Positions 33,474 through 46,365 of a stretch of DNA of 64,000 nt are shown piece by piece (the first letter of the stretch is position 1; each line of letters opens with the position of its first letter). Where the stretch lies: NCBI RefSeq assembly GCF_900109665.1, contig NZ_FOAO01000018.1:1-64000 (forward strand), read 5' to 3'. This DNA comes from Blastococcus sp. DSM 46786 (GTDB lineage Bacteria > Actinomycetota > Actinomycetes > Mycobacteriales > Geodermatophilaceae). The notes under the pieces were generated by a model, which made no database searches, was not told the DNA's origin, and worked only from the letters and a program-made list of their open reading frames with translations. Position numbers and translations under genes: made by a program.

Positions 33474-34238
33474 TCAGGCGGAACCGAACCGGCGCTGCCG
33501 CGAGGCGAACTCCTCGCACGCCGCCCACAGGTGCCGCCGGTCGAAGTCGGGCCAGAGCGTGTCCAGGAAGACGAACTCGGCGTAGGCGGACTGCCACAGC
33601 AGGAAGTTGCTGGTCCGGTTCTCCCCCGAGCTGCGCACGAAGAGATCGACGTCCTCCATGTCGGGCTCGTCCAGGAAGCGGGCGACCGTGGACTCGTCGA
33701 CCTTGCCCGGGTCCAGCCGACCGGCGGCGACCTCGCGGGCGATCGCGGCCGCGGCGTCGGCGATCTCCGCCCGTCCGCCGTAGTTCACGCACATGGTGAG
33801 GGTGAGGACGTCGTTGTCGCGGGTGAGCTCCTCGGCGATCTCGAGCTCCTTGATGACGCTGCGCCACAGCCGCGGCCGGCGCCCCGCCCAGCGGACCCGC
33901 ACCCCGAGCTCGTGCATCTCGTCACGGCGCCGGCGGATCACGTCGCGGTTGAAGCCCATGAGGAAGCGCACCTCCTCGGGGCTGCGCCGCCAGTTCTCGG
34001 TGGAGAAGGCGTACGCGCTGATCGCCCCGACGCCCAGCTCGATGGCGCCCTCGACGCAGTCGAAGAGCGAGGACTCCCCCGCCTCGTGCCCGGCGGTGCG
34101 GGGCAGGCCGCGAGAAGAGGCCCAGCGGCCGTTGCCGTCCATGACCAGCGCGATGTGCCGGGGCACCTTGTCCGGGGGCAGCTGCGGCGGGCGTGCACCG
34201 GACGGGTGCGGGTTCGGGGCCTTGACCTCACGCCTCAT
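33474..34238 (-). CDS. uppS: Isoprenyl transferase (undecaprenyl/decaprenyl diphosphate synthase)
   Basis: 254 aa. The cis-prenyltransferase signature is complete: '[13 protein letters not shown]' with the catalytic Asp, 'GHEAG', '[15 protein letters not shown]', '[27 protein letters not shown]'. In most UppS the motif reads RTSGExRLSNFL; here '[12 protein letters not shown]'. It elongates isoprenyl diphosphate for the cell-wall lipid carrier. It overlaps the recO end by 11 bases. Confidence 0.95.
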   Translation of the reverse strand: MRREVKAPNPHPSGARPPQLPPDKVPRHIALVMDGNGRWASSRGLPRTAGHEAGESSLFDCVEGAIELGVGAISAYAFSTENWRRSPEEVRFLMGFNRDVIRRRRDEMHELGVRVRWAGRRPRLWRSVIKELEIAEELTRDNDVLTLTMCVNYGGRAEIADAAAAIAREVAAGRLDPGKVDESTVARFLDEPDMEDVDLFVRSSGENRTSNFLLWQSAYAEFVFLDTLWPDFDRRHLWAACEEFASRQRRFGSA

Positions 34239-35019
34239 GCAGCAGGCTCATCTCCCGGCGGGGCGCCGACTCGGTGCGGTCCACCAGCGGCAGCGAGCGC
34301 AACCCGCGCTCCAGGTGCCACTGCAGCAGCGCGGCCACCAGGCCGCTGCCCTCCCGCCGGTTGGTGCCCTGGCTCGCCTCGGCCCGGGGCCAGTCACCGG
34401 TCAGCAGCGCGTCGAGCAGCTCGATGGTGACCGGGTTCGGCATGGCCGAGCCTGCCGGGCGGCAGGCCGGGCAGACGGTGCCGCCGGCGGGCACGGAGAA
34501 GTGCCGGTGCGGGCCGGCCTCGCCGCAGCGGGCGCAGTCGGCGAGCGCGGGCTCCCAGCCGGCCACCGACATCGCCCGCAGCAGGAAGGCGTCGAGCACC
34601 AGCGGCGCGGGGTGGGCCCGCTCCCCCAGCGCCCGCAGGGCACCGACCACGAGGAGGAACAGCCGCAGCGAGGGCTCCTTCTCCTCGGCGGTGAGCCGGT
34701 CGGCGGTCTCCAGGACGGCGGTGCCGGCGGTGTAGGCCGGGTAGTCGGCGACGATCTCCTGCCCGTAGGCGCGGATCGACTCCACCTGGCTCACGATGTC
34801 CAGGTTGCGGCCGGTGTAGAACTGCACGTCGACGTGGGTGAACGGCTCGAGCCGGGCGCCGAACTTGCTCTTGGTCCGGCGCACGCCCTTGGCCACCGCG
34901 CGCACCTTGCCGTGCCGCCGGGTGAGCACGGTGATGATGCGGTCGGCCTCGCCCAGCTTCTGGGTGCGCAGGACGATGCCCTCGTCCCGGTAGAGCGCCT
35001 TGGGGGTGTGTGCGCTCAC
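34228..35019 (-). CDS. recO: DNA repair protein RecO
   Basis: 263 aa. N-terminal OB fold '[45 protein letters not shown]'-type sequence, then a helical domain with a zinc-type 'CARCG...CPACR' pair. It loads RecA with RecR in gap repair. One base separates it from the era stop and it overlaps uppS, so era-recO-uppS is one operon. Confidence 0.95.
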   Translation of the reverse strand: MSAHTPKALYRDEGIVLRTQKLGEADRIITVLTRRHGKVRAVAKGVRRTKSKFGARLEPFTHVDVQFYTGRNLDIVSQVESIRAYGQEIVADYPAYTAGTAVLETADRLTAEEKEPSLRLFLLVVGALRALGERAHPAPLVLDAFLLRAMSVAGWEPALADCARCGEAGPHRHFSVPAGGTVCPACRPAGSAMPNPVTIELLDALLTGDWPRAEASQGTNRREGSGLVAALLQWHLERGLRSLPLVDRTESAPRREMSLLHEA

Positions 35020-35020
35020 G

Positions 35021-35935
35021 TCAGTACCCGAGCCGGTTGAGCTTCTTCGGGTCGTCCTGCCACTCCCCGAGGACGGTGACGTGCAGCTCCAGGTGCACCC
35101 GGGCGCCCAGCAGCGCCTCCATGCCGTGGCGCGCCTCGGTGCCGATCGCCTTGATGATCGACCCGCCCCTGCCCAGCAGCATCGGCTTCTGGCTGGGCCG
35201 CTCGCAGTGCAGCAGCGCGTGCACCTCGACCAGCTCCCGCCCGGTCTGCTTCGGGTCGGGACGGCGGTTCAGCTCCTCGATGGTGACCGCGAGGGAGTGC
35301 GGCACCTCCTGGAACACCTTCTCCAGCGCCGCCTCGCGCACCAGCTCGGCCAGCTGCCGCTCGGTGTCCTCGTCGGTGGTCTGCTCCTCCGGGTAGAGCG
35401 GCGGCCCCTCCGGCAGCAGGCCCACCAGCAGGTCCTCCAGGAGCTCCACCTGGTCGCCCTTCACCGCGCTGACCGGCACCACCTCGGCGGCCTCGACCAG
35501 CTGGCTGGCCGCGATCAGCTGCTCGGCCACGTGCTTCTTCGCCGCGGCGTCGGTCTTGGTGACCACGACGACCACGGGCGCCTTCACCTCCTGCAGCTGG
35601 CGGGCGATGAAGCGGTCACCGGTGCCGACGGGCTGGTCGGCCGGGACGCAGAAGACGACCACGTCGACGTCGGCCAGCGTGTCGCGCACGACGTCGTTGA
35701 GCCGGCGACCCAGCAGGCTCTTGGGCTTGTGCAGCCCCGGGGTGTCGACCAGCACGACCTGCCCGCCGGGCCGGTGGACGACGCCGCGGATGGCGTGCCG
35801 GGTGGTCTGCGGCCGGTTGCTGACGATGCCGACCTTCTCGCCGACCATCGCGTTGGTCAGCGTGGTCTTGCCGGCGTTGGGGCGCCCGACCAGGGCCACG
35901 AAGCCGCTGCGGTAGGGCTGGTCAGGGTCGGTCAC
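35021..35935 (-). CDS. era: GTPase Era
   Basis: 304 aa. G1 '[16 protein letters not shown]', G3 '[10 protein letters not shown]', G4 'VTKTD', G5 'VSAVKGD', then a C-terminal KH domain ('[25 protein letters not shown]'). It binds 16S rRNA during 30S assembly. The GTG at 35935 gives '[23 protein letters not shown]'. Confidence 0.97.
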   Translation of the reverse strand: MTDPDQPYRSGFVALVGRPNAGKTTLTNAMVGEKVGIVSNRPQTTRHAIRGVVHRPGGQVVLVDTPGLHKPKSLLGRRLNDVVRDTLADVDVVVFCVPADQPVGTGDRFIARQLQEVKAPVVVVVTKTDAAAKKHVAEQLIAASQLVEAAEVVPVSAVKGDQVELLEDLLVGLLPEGPPLYPEEQTTDEDTERQLAELVREAALEKVFQEVPHSLAVTIEELNRRPDPKQTGRELVEVHALLHCERPSQKPMLLGRGGSIIKAIGTEARHGMEALLGARVHLELHVTVLGEWQDDPKKLNRLGY

Positions 35936-36003
35936 ACCGGTCAGTCTCCCACCGGTGGCCGACAACACCGCGCCCCGGCGGGCCACGGCACGGCGGGGCA
36001 CGG

Positions 36004-36201
36004 TCAGGACCAGGGACGGCCGATCCGGTCGCGGCGCCCCGCGTCGAGCCGGGCGAGCTCCCGGGCGCCGGACAGCACCTCGCGGGCCAGCCGGCGCCCG
36101 GCCTCGGGCCAGGAGGACGCCGGCACCCCACGCCTCCCGGCGGGGCGGGCGAGCGCCCGCAGGACCAGGAGGAGCAGCAGCAGGAAGAGCAGCGTCGTCA
36201 C
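36004..36201 (-). CDS. Small membrane protein
   Basis: 65 aa: one strongly hydrophobic Leu-rich helix at the very N-terminus ('LLFLLLLLLVLRAL') and a basic tail. GGGAGGGG lies about 10 bases before the GTG. There is no homology I recognise. It could be a real small anchor protein or a chance frame. Confidence 0.45.
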   Translation of the reverse strand: MTTLLFLLLLLLVLRALARPAGRRGVPASSWPEAGRRLAREVLSGARELARLDAGRRDRIGRPWS

Positions 36202-36332
36202 GGCTCGACGGTCCCCTCCCGTGCACCCCGGCGGAAGTGGCAGGGACGACGGTCTGCGCAAGGTTCCTGCCACCCGGCTGCTCGCGCTCCCCCCGGGGCC
36301 GGGCCTCCGCTCCGGCTGGGACGATCGGTCCC

Positions 36333-36920
36333 GTGCCAGGACGACAGCGGGACAGGGCGCGGCCACCCCGCGCGGCGGCGGACCGCGCCCGGCGGTCGCA
36401 CGTCGAGCAGGTGCGCGGGCACCGCTTCATCGCCGGCTGGGGGCCGAAGCGGTCGGCGACCGTCGTCCCCGCACCGCTGCGCTACTGGCAGTACCGGCCC
36501 GGGGGCCCGTTCGCGGCCGGCGCCGCCGTGCTCGTCGTCGTCCTCTGGTTGGGGCTGTTCGGCTGGCTCGCCGGCGGGGCGGCCGTCCGCGAGGAGCTGC
36601 CGCTGGCGCTCGTCGCGGGTGTCGCGGTGTACGTGCTCAACACCCGGCGGGTCACCGTCTCCGACCACGGGCTGTCGTTCGACGTGGCCGGGAGCCGGAC
36701 CGACCCGGCCGACGTCGTCCCCTCCGTGCTGGTGCAGGAGGTGCACGCCGGCCCCGCCCCGGCGGACTGGCCGCCGGCGGACAGGCGTGGCGGGTGGTGG
36801 CCCGGGCGCACCCGGGTCGCCGTCCGGCACCTGGGCGACGACGGCGAGCGGGCGCTCACCGTGTGGCTGCGCGACCCGGCAGCCTTCGCCGACGCCCTCG
36901 GCGTCCCGCTGACGCGCTAG
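36333..36920 (+). CDS. Conserved membrane protein of unknown function
   Basis: 195 aa from a GTG at 36333. Arg-rich N-terminus, two adjacent hydrophobic helices (about 58-80 and 88-103), then a soluble domain with 'RRVTVSDHGLSFDVAGSRTDPADVVPSVLVQEV' and 'RVAVRHLGDDGERALTVWLRDPAAFADAL', resembling PH-like DUF3093-type proteins. It is transcribed opposite to the surrounding minus-strand cluster and its stop overlaps that of the cdd-like gene. Confidence 0.65.
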   Translation: MPGRQRDRARPPRAAADRARRSHVEQVRGHRFIAGWGPKRSATVVPAPLRYWQYRPGGPFAAGAAVLVVVLWLGLFGWLAGGAAVREELPLALVAGVAVYVLNTRRVTVSDHGLSFDVAGSRTDPADVVPSVLVQEVHAGPAPADWPPADRRGGWWPGRTRVAVRHLGDDGERALTVWLRDPAAFADALGVPLTR

Positions 36921-37249
36921 GCGGAGTCGCGCAGGGTGCCGTCGGGGCCGGCCAGGTGCACGGGCGCGCCGGCGGTGAGGTCGCGGACGGCGGCCAGCCC
37001 GGCCGGCTCCACGGCCTCGGCCGCGGAGACGACGACGGCGGCCTCCAGCCCCTCCACCCCGCTGGAGACGGCGGCGGCGACGGCGGCCTGGAGCGCGGTG
37101 AGGGTCAGCGACGGCAGCGCCACGCTCGCCGCCACGTAGGTGCGGCCGTCGGTGTCGCGCACCGCGGCGCCCTCGGTGGCGCCGGTGCGGGCGCGGGCCG
37201 AGCGGGCGAGGGTGACGAGCTTCGCGTCCTCGGGGTGCAGATCAGCCAC
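36917..37249 (-). CDS. Cytidine deaminase-like protein lacking the zinc motif
   Basis: 110 aa. Its N-terminal half has the start of the cytidine deaminase fold ('DAKLVTLARSARARTGATEGAAVRDTDGRTYVAASV') and the place in the cluster fits. The catalytic C/HAE and PCxxC motifs that bind zinc are absent, and no Cys is present at all. So it cannot deaminate cytidine by the usual mechanism. Such degenerate cdd-like genes occur in actinobacterial corC-era clusters, perhaps as a structural or regulatory protein. Confidence 0.72.
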   Translation of the reverse strand: MADLHPEDAKLVTLARSARARTGATEGAAVRDTDGRTYVAASVALPSLTLTALQAAVAAAVSSGVEGLEAAVVVSAAEAVEPAGLAAVRDLTAGAPVHLAGPDGTLRDSA

Positions 37250-37275
37250 AGAGTCATCCTCGTCCGGTGGGTCGG

Positions 37276-37330
37276 CCGTCCTGCAGGGGCCCGCCGCGAG
37301 CCTGCGAGCGGTGGGGGGCAGGAGGGTCCT
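37276..37330. repeat. About 56-bp palindromic repeat, copy B (diverged, reverse orientation)
   Basis: Read on the minus strand it goes GGACCCTCCTGC ... CACCGCTCGCAGGCTCGCGG ... GCAGGAC, the same order as copies at 31961 and 42766 but with changed stem bases that still pair. It sits just after the corC stop and before the cdd-like gene and could terminate corC transcription. Confidence 0.6.
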
Positions 37331-37333
37331 TTC

Positions 37334-38695
37334 TCAGCCTTCCACCACGCCGGCAGGCTGCTCCGCGCGGGTGGCCCCCGACGCGTGCGGCCCGTCGGCG
37401 CCCTCGTCGCCGTCCTCCGACGGCTCCGGCAGCCGGCACACCAGCATGGTGTCGATCCGGTTGCGCCGCCCGCCGGTGCTCTCGGCGACCAGGCGCAGAC
37501 CGGCGACCTCGGCCGCCGCGCCCTCGATCGGCACCCGCCCCAGCTCGCGGGCGAGCAGGCCGCCGACCGTCTCGACGTCGTCGTCCTCGGTGAGCTCCAC
37601 GCCCGGGAACAGCTCGGCGAGGTCCTGCACGGGGAGCCGGGCGATGACCCGCACCGAGCCGTCCTCGAGCTGCTCGATCTCCGGGCGCTGGAACCTGTCG
37701 TGCTCGTCGGCGATCTCGCCGACGATCTCCTCGAGGATGTCCTCGATGGTCACCAGGCCGGCGAAGCCGCCGTACTCGTCGACCACGATCGCGATGTGGA
37801 TGCGCTGCGCCTGCATGTCCCGCAGCAGCTCGTCGACCGGCTTGGACTCCGGGACGAACGTCGGCGGGCGCATCAGCTCCTCGACCTTGGGCCCGCTGCG
37901 GTCCTGGGCGTTCTGCGAGCGGCGGACCAGGTCCTTGAGGTAGACGACGCCGACGACGTCGTCCACGTTCTCGCCGATCACCGGGATCCGGCTGAAACCG
38001 CTGCGCAGCGCCAGGGCCAGCGCCTGCCGCACCGTCTTGCCGCGCTCGATCCAGACGACGTCGGTGCGCGGGACCATGACCTCGCGGGCGATCGTGTCGC
38101 CCAGCTCGAACACCGAGTGGATCATGTTGCGCTCGCCGGACTCGACCACGCCGCGCTCCTCGGCCATGTCGACCAGCTCGCGCAGCTCGACCTCGGAGGA
38201 GAAGGGGCCGTCGCGGAAGCCGCGGCCGGGGGTGATCGCGTTGCCGACGAGGATCAGCAGGCTCGCCACCGGGCCGAGCACCCGGCCCAGCAGCCGGATG
38301 ATCCCCGCCGTGGCCAGCGCCGTGCCGTACGCGTGCTGGCGGCCCAGGGTGCGCGGGCCGACGCCGACCAGCACGTAGCTGACCACGGTCATGACCCCCG
38401 CCGCCGCCAGCACCGCCTGCAGGGTGCTGTCCCACAGGTCGAAGAAGAGCAGCGCGACGATCACCGCGGCGACCATCTCGCAGAGGATGCGCAGCAGCAG
38501 GAGCAGCGCGACGTGCCGCGCCCGCTCGGCGACGACCTCCTCCAGACCCGCGGCCCGCTTCACGCCGTCGCGGCGCAGCTCCTCCACGCGCGCCTTCGAG
38601 ACCCGCTGGAGGGCCGCTTCCATCGCGCCGAACAGGCCGGCGAGGGGGATGAGGCAGATGGCGACCACCAGGCTTGTGATCGCGCCGGTAGTCAT
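37334..38695 (-). CDS. CorC/HlyC-type hemolysin-family membrane protein with CBS domains
   Basis: 453 aa. An N-terminal DUF21/CNNM transmembrane domain (helices about 5-27, 60-85, 92-112, 125-150), two CBS domains ('[33 protein letters not shown]', '[36 protein letters not shown]'), and a C-terminal CorC/HlyC FAD-like domain. The family is tied to Mg2+/Co2+ transport or efflux. The ATG overlaps the ybeY stop (ATGA). Confidence 0.93.
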   Translation of the reverse strand: MTTGAITSLVVAICLIPLAGLFGAMEAALQRVSKARVEELRRDGVKRAAGLEEVVAERARHVALLLLLRILCEMVAAVIVALLFFDLWDSTLQAVLAAAGVMTVVSYVLVGVGPRTLGRQHAYGTALATAGIIRLLGRVLGPVASLLILVGNAITPGRGFRDGPFSSEVELRELVDMAEERGVVESGERNMIHSVFELGDTIAREVMVPRTDVVWIERGKTVRQALALALRSGFSRIPVIGENVDDVVGVVYLKDLVRRSQNAQDRSGPKVEELMRPPTFVPESKPVDELLRDMQAQRIHIAIVVDEYGGFAGLVTIEDILEEIVGEIADEHDRFQRPEIEQLEDGSVRVIARLPVQDLAELFPGVELTEDDDVETVGGLLARELGRVPIEGAAAEVAGLRLVAESTGGRRNRIDTMLVCRLPEPSEDGDEGADGPHASGATRAEQPAGVVEG

Positions 38696-39195
38696 CGGGG
38701 ACCGGTCTCCTTGGCCACCGGTGCACCGGTCACCGGCTCGCGCGGAGCCGCCCGCCAGGCGTCGATCAGCTTGCCCTGGAGGCCGAACATCTCCTTCTCC
38801 TCCTCGGGCTCCATGTGGTCGTAGCCCAGCAGGTGGAGGACGCCGTGGGTGGCCAGCAGCACCAGCTCGTCGTCCATCGAGTGCCCGGCGGCGCGGGCCT
38901 GCCGGACGGCGACGGCGGGGCAGAGCACGATGTCGCCGAGCAGGGCGGGCCCGGGCTCGGGGTCGTCGGGCCGGCCGCTGTCGAACTCGTCCATGGGGAA
39001 GGCCAGCACGTCGGTCGGGCCCTTCTCGCCCATCCACCGCTCGTGCAGGCTGCTCATGTAGTCGGGGTCGACGCAGAGCACGGACAGCTCGGCCATCGGG
39101 TTGATCTTCATCTCGCCGAGCACGAAGCGGCAGACGCCGGCCAGCTCGGCCTCGTCCACCGCGATCTCGGACTCGTTGGACACCTCGACGGGCAC
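38692..39195 (-). CDS. ybeY: Endoribonuclease YbeY
   Basis: 167 aa. The zinc motif H-G-x-L-H-L-x-G-Y-D-H is intact ('[11 protein letters not shown]'), preceded by '[10 protein letters not shown]' and '[11 protein letters not shown]'. It matures 16S rRNA 3' ends and checks ribosome quality. A GTG start is used. It lies five bases after phoH. Confidence 0.96.
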   Translation of the reverse strand: MPVEVSNESEIAVDEAELAGVCRFVLGEMKINPMAELSVLCVDPDYMSSLHERWMGEKGPTDVLAFPMDEFDSGRPDDPEPGPALLGDIVLCPAVAVRQARAAGHSMDDELVLLATHGVLHLLGYDHMEPEEEKEMFGLQGKLIDAWRAAPREPVTGAPVAKETGPR

Positions 39196-39200
39196 GGTGG

Positions 39201-41411
<2,211 letters not shown>

Positions 41412-41520
41412 GAACCCTCGACCCTGCCTTCCTGCGACGGCGAAGTGCGGACATCCGCACTGGTGACCCGCTCGACTCTACCCGCGCGGGGCTTCCCGGA
41501 ACCCGCGTCGCCCGAAGGGG

Positions 41521-42342
41521 TCAGCGCCCGGTGTAGGTGGCCTTGCCCGGCCCGTCCGCGAGAAAGGAGGCGACGGCGCCGCGGAGGTCGTCGGTGGCGA
41601 AGAGCGGCCCGGAGATCTCCGGCACCAGCGCGTCGGCCGCGCGGGCGCCCTCGCGGACGGCGACGGTCGCCAGCCGCTTGGTGGCCGCGTGCGCCACGGT
41701 GGGCCCGGCCGCGACCCGGCGCGCGTACTCCCGCGCCGCCTCGGCGAAGCCCTCGTCGGGGAGTACCCGGTTCACGACGTTCCACCGCTCCAGGACGGCG
41801 GCCGGGTAGCGCCCGCCGGTGTAGACCAGCTCCTTTGCGCGGGCGGGGCCGGCCCGCTCGGCCAGCCGCTGGGGCCCGCCCATCGAGGGGGTGAGGCCGA
41901 CGACGATCTCCACGAGGCCGAAGGAGGCCTTCTCGGCGGCCAGCAGGATGTCGCAGGACAACGCGAGCTCGAAGGCGGCGGTGAGGCAGAGCCCGTGCGC
42001 GGCGAAGACGGTGGGCACCGGGAGGTCCTCGAAGGCGTTGGCCACGCGCAGCAGCCGGGCCCACAGCTCCGCGCCGCGCTGGGCCGGCTCCGGCCCCTCG
42101 GCGATGTCGCGGAAGTACGTGACGTCCACCCCGCCGGAGACCACCTTGCCGCGCGCCTCGACCAGCACGGCTCGGGCGCGGTCAGCCCTGGCCGGATCGG
42201 TGAGCTGCACCAGCTCGGCGGCCACCGCTTCCATCGCGTCGAACGTCGCGGCGTCGAAGAGGTTCAGCGGCGGGTTGTCCAGGACGACGACGGCGACGTC
42301 GCCGTCCCGCTCGATCCGGAGGGGGGCTGCGGCGTCGGTCAT
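41521..42342 (-). CDS. Enoyl-CoA hydratase/isomerase family protein
   Basis: 273 aa. The crotonase fold is shown by 'VAVVVLDNPPLNLFDAATFDAM', an oxyanion-hole region 'SGGVDVTYF' and 'AAHGLCLTAAFELALSCDILLAAEKASFGLVEIVVGLTPSMGG'. Glu is present in 'FELA' and 'GLVEIVVG', where catalytic acids sit in hydratases. Exact substrate not predictable. Gene ends 110 bases upstream of phoH with its own start at 42342. Confidence 0.88.
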   Translation of the reverse strand: MTDAAAPLRIERDGDVAVVVLDNPPLNLFDAATFDAMEAVAAELVQLTDPARADRARAVLVEARGKVVSGGVDVTYFRDIAEGPEPAQRGAELWARLLRVANAFEDLPVPTVFAAHGLCLTAAFELALSCDILLAAEKASFGLVEIVVGLTPSMGGPQRLAERAGPARAKELVYTGGRYPAAVLERWNVVNRVLPDEGFAEAAREYARRVAAGPTVAHAATKRLATVAVREGARAADALVPEISGPLFATDDLRGAVASFLADGPGKATYTGR

Positions 42343-42391
42343 GCGCCCACCTTCTCAAGCCGCACCGGGCCGGGCAGCACGACCCCGTCGA

Positions 42392-42751
42392 TCAGCCGGG
42401 CGGCCAGCCGAGGCTGCGGCCGCCGAGCACGTGCAGGTGGAGGTGGTCCACCGACTGGCCGGCCTGCGGGCCGGTGTTGGTGACGACCCGGTAGCCCGGC
42501 TCGTTGCCGTCGCCGGCGACGAGGCCCTCGCCGACCGCCACCGCGTGCGCCCCGGACACGACCTCGCCGAGCAGCCCCGGGTCCGCGGCCGCCAGCGCAC
42601 CGACGTTGCGGTGGTGCTCCTTCGGGATCACCAGCACGTGCGTCGGCGCCTGGGGGTTGATGTCGCGGAAGGCGAGCACCCGGTCGGTCTCGTGGACGAC
42701 GTCGGCGGGGATCTCACCGGCGACCATGCGGCAGAACAGGCAGTCGGTCAC
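42392..42751 (-). CDS. HIT-family nucleotide-binding hydrolase
   Basis: 119 aa. 'CLFCRMVAGEIPADVVHETDRVLAFRDINPQAPTHVLVIPKEH' and the histidine triad 'HLHLHVLGG' near the C-terminus are classical for HINT-type proteins that hydrolyse nucleoside phosphoramidates. Two N-terminal Cys and 'EHH' may bind zinc. GTG start at 42751. Confidence 0.95.
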   Translation of the reverse strand: MTDCLFCRMVAGEIPADVVHETDRVLAFRDINPQAPTHVLVIPKEHHRNVGALAAADPGLLGEVVSGAHAVAVGEGLVAGDGNEPGYRVVTNTGPQAGQSVDHLHLHVLGGRSLGWPPG

Positions 42752-42765
42752 CCTGTCGACCCTAT

Positions 42766-42822
42766 AAGGACCCCGTCCCCCTCACCGTTCGCAAGCTCAC
42801 GGCGAGCCTCTGGACGGGGCCG
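42766..42822. repeat. About 56-bp palindromic repeat, copy C
   Basis: AAGGACCCCGTCC, then 'CTCACCGTTCGCAAGCTCACGG', then GGACGGGGCC. An outer stem CCCCGTCC/GGACGGGG and an inner stem CTCxCCGT/ACGGxGAG can form. It lies between the HIT gene and the end of livF, six bases after the livF stop on the minus strand. Confidence 0.75.
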
Positions 42823-42827
42823 GGCCG

Positions 42828-43546
42828 TCAGGTGCCGCTCTCGACCCCCAGGTAGGCCTGCACGATGCGCTCGTCGGCGAGCAGGTCGGCCGCCGGGCCG
42901 GAGTGCACCACCTCGCCGCTCTGCAGCACGTACCCGTGGTCGGCGGCGCGCAGGGCGCGGCGGGCGTTCTGCTCCACCAGCACCACCGTGGTGCCCGACG
43001 CGCGGATCTCCTCGATGACCCGGAACACCTCGTCGACGATCTTGGGCGCCAGCCCCATCGACGGCTCGTCCATGAGCATCACCGTCGGCCCGGCGACCAG
43101 GGCGCGGGCGATGGCGAGCATCTGCTGCTCCCCGCCGGAGAGCGCCCCCGCCGGCAGCGCCCGCCGCTCGGCGAGCACCGGGAACCGGTCGTACATCGCG
43201 TCGACGCGGCGCGCGCCGCCGGTGCCCGAGTGCCACGTGCCCATCTGGAGGTTCTCCTCGATGGTGAGCGTCGCGAGGATCTGCCGCCCCTCGGGCACCT
43301 GCACCAGCCCCCGTCCGACCAGCTTGTGGGCGGGGGTCCGGGTGATGTCCTGGCCCTCGAAGGTGATCCGGCCGCCGGCCGGCCGCAGCATCCCGGAGAC
43401 GGCGTTGATGACCGAGGACTTCCCTGCCCCGTTCGCCCCGACCAGCGTCACCAGCGAGCCCTGCTCGGCCCGGAAGGAGACGTCCCGCACCGCCTCGACC
43501 CGGCCGTAGGTCACCCGCAGGCCCTCCACGGTGAGGATCGGGTCGC

Positions 43547-43550
<4 letters not shown>
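42828..43550 (-). CDS. livF: Branched-chain amino acid ABC transporter ATP-binding protein LivF
   Basis: 240 aa. Walker A 'GANGAGKSSVINAVSG', Q-loop 'VQVPEGRQIL', signature 'LSGGEQQMLAIARAL', Walker B 'VMLMDEPSMGLAP', and 'LVEQNARRAL' as H-loop region (Q/N in place of the usual His, typical of LivF). The ATG overlaps the end of the fused LivM-LivG gene (ATGA). Confidence 0.95.
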
Positions 43551-45357
<1,807 letters not shown>

Positions 45358-45358
<1 letters not shown>

Positions 45359-46233
45359 CAGACCTCCCGGACCTTCCGCGCGCCGAGCAGCCCCTGCGGG
45401 CGCAGCAGCAGGATCACGAACAGCAGGCCGAAGGCGATGACGTTCACCCACGACGAGCCGATGTACTGGACGGCGAACACCTCGGCCAGGCCCAGCAGCA
45501 GCCCGCCGATGAGCGCGCCGGGCAGCGAGCCCATGCCGCCGACGATGATGACCGCCAGGCCCTTGAGCTCGATCGCCGCGCCCATGCCCAGCTGGGCGGT
45601 GTTCACGTTGATCGCGAACAGCACGCCGGCGACCGCGCCGAGCGCCGAGGAGATCGCGAAGGTGACCGCGGTGACCCGGTCGACGTTCACGCCGAGCACC
45701 CGCGCCGCGGTCGGGTTCTCCGCGACCGCGCGCATCCCCCGGCCCAGCCGTGTCCGCGTGACCATGTAGGTCAGGCCCACCATCAGGGCGAGCGAGACCA
45801 CGAGGATGACCACCTGCACGAGGGTCACCTGGGCGCCGAACACCTCGAAGCGGGTGTCGGGGAAGGAGCCCGGCGGGAAGCGGCGGGTGTCGGGGCCGTA
45901 GCGCCACTGCAGCAGCGCGATGAGCATGCCCGCGAGCGCGATCGAGGAGATCAGCCCGGCGAAGTGGGCATCGGCCCGGTTCTTGAGCGGCCGGAACGCC
46001 ACCCGCTCGATGACCAGGCCGACGACGGCGCCGAAGACGAACACGATCGGCAGCGCGGCCCAGAGGGACAGCCCGCCCCGCTCGACCAGCTCGATGCCGA
46101 CGAAGGCGGAGGCGGCGAAGACCGCGGGGTGCGCGAGGTTCAGCCGGTCGAGGATGCCGAAGACCAGCGTGAACCCGATGGCGAACAACGCGTAGATCGA
46201 GCCGATGAAGATGCCGTTGAGGAGCTGCTGCAC
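45358..46233 (-). CDS. livH: Branched-chain amino acid ABC transporter permease LivH
   Basis: 291 aa, eight or so hydrophobic segments. Typical LivH features: 'GSIYALFAIGFTLVFGILDRLNLAHPAVF', 'LGRGMRAVAENPTAARVLGVNVDRV', 'LKGLAVIIVGGMGSLPGALIGGLLLGLAEVF', 'LRPQGLLG'. It forms the channel with the LivM part of the next protein. GTG start at 46233. A strong hairpin lies between it and livK. Confidence 0.95.
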
Positions 46234-46283
46234 AGCGTTGCCTGTTCTCGTCGTGGGTGCCCGGGCACGGTAGCCGACGCACG

Positions 46284-46318
46284 GCCGGGGGCCCGGTCGC
46301 CAGGACCGGGCCCCCGGC
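46284..46318. terminator. 15-bp perfect hairpin between livK and livH
   Basis: GCCGGGGGCCCGGTC, loop GCCAG, and complement, 48-82 bases after the livK stop. It is probably an intercistronic attenuator or 3' stabiliser that lets the binding protein be made in excess over the membrane parts. No T-run follows. Confidence 0.75.
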
Positions 46319-46365
46319 GGGGTCGCAGCGCGGCGCCGGCCGGTCAGCCAACCCCGCGGAGCGGG

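Noticed and set aside
36917-37249. Functional cytidine deaminase
   Set aside because: Both zinc-binding motifs are absent and the protein has no cysteine.
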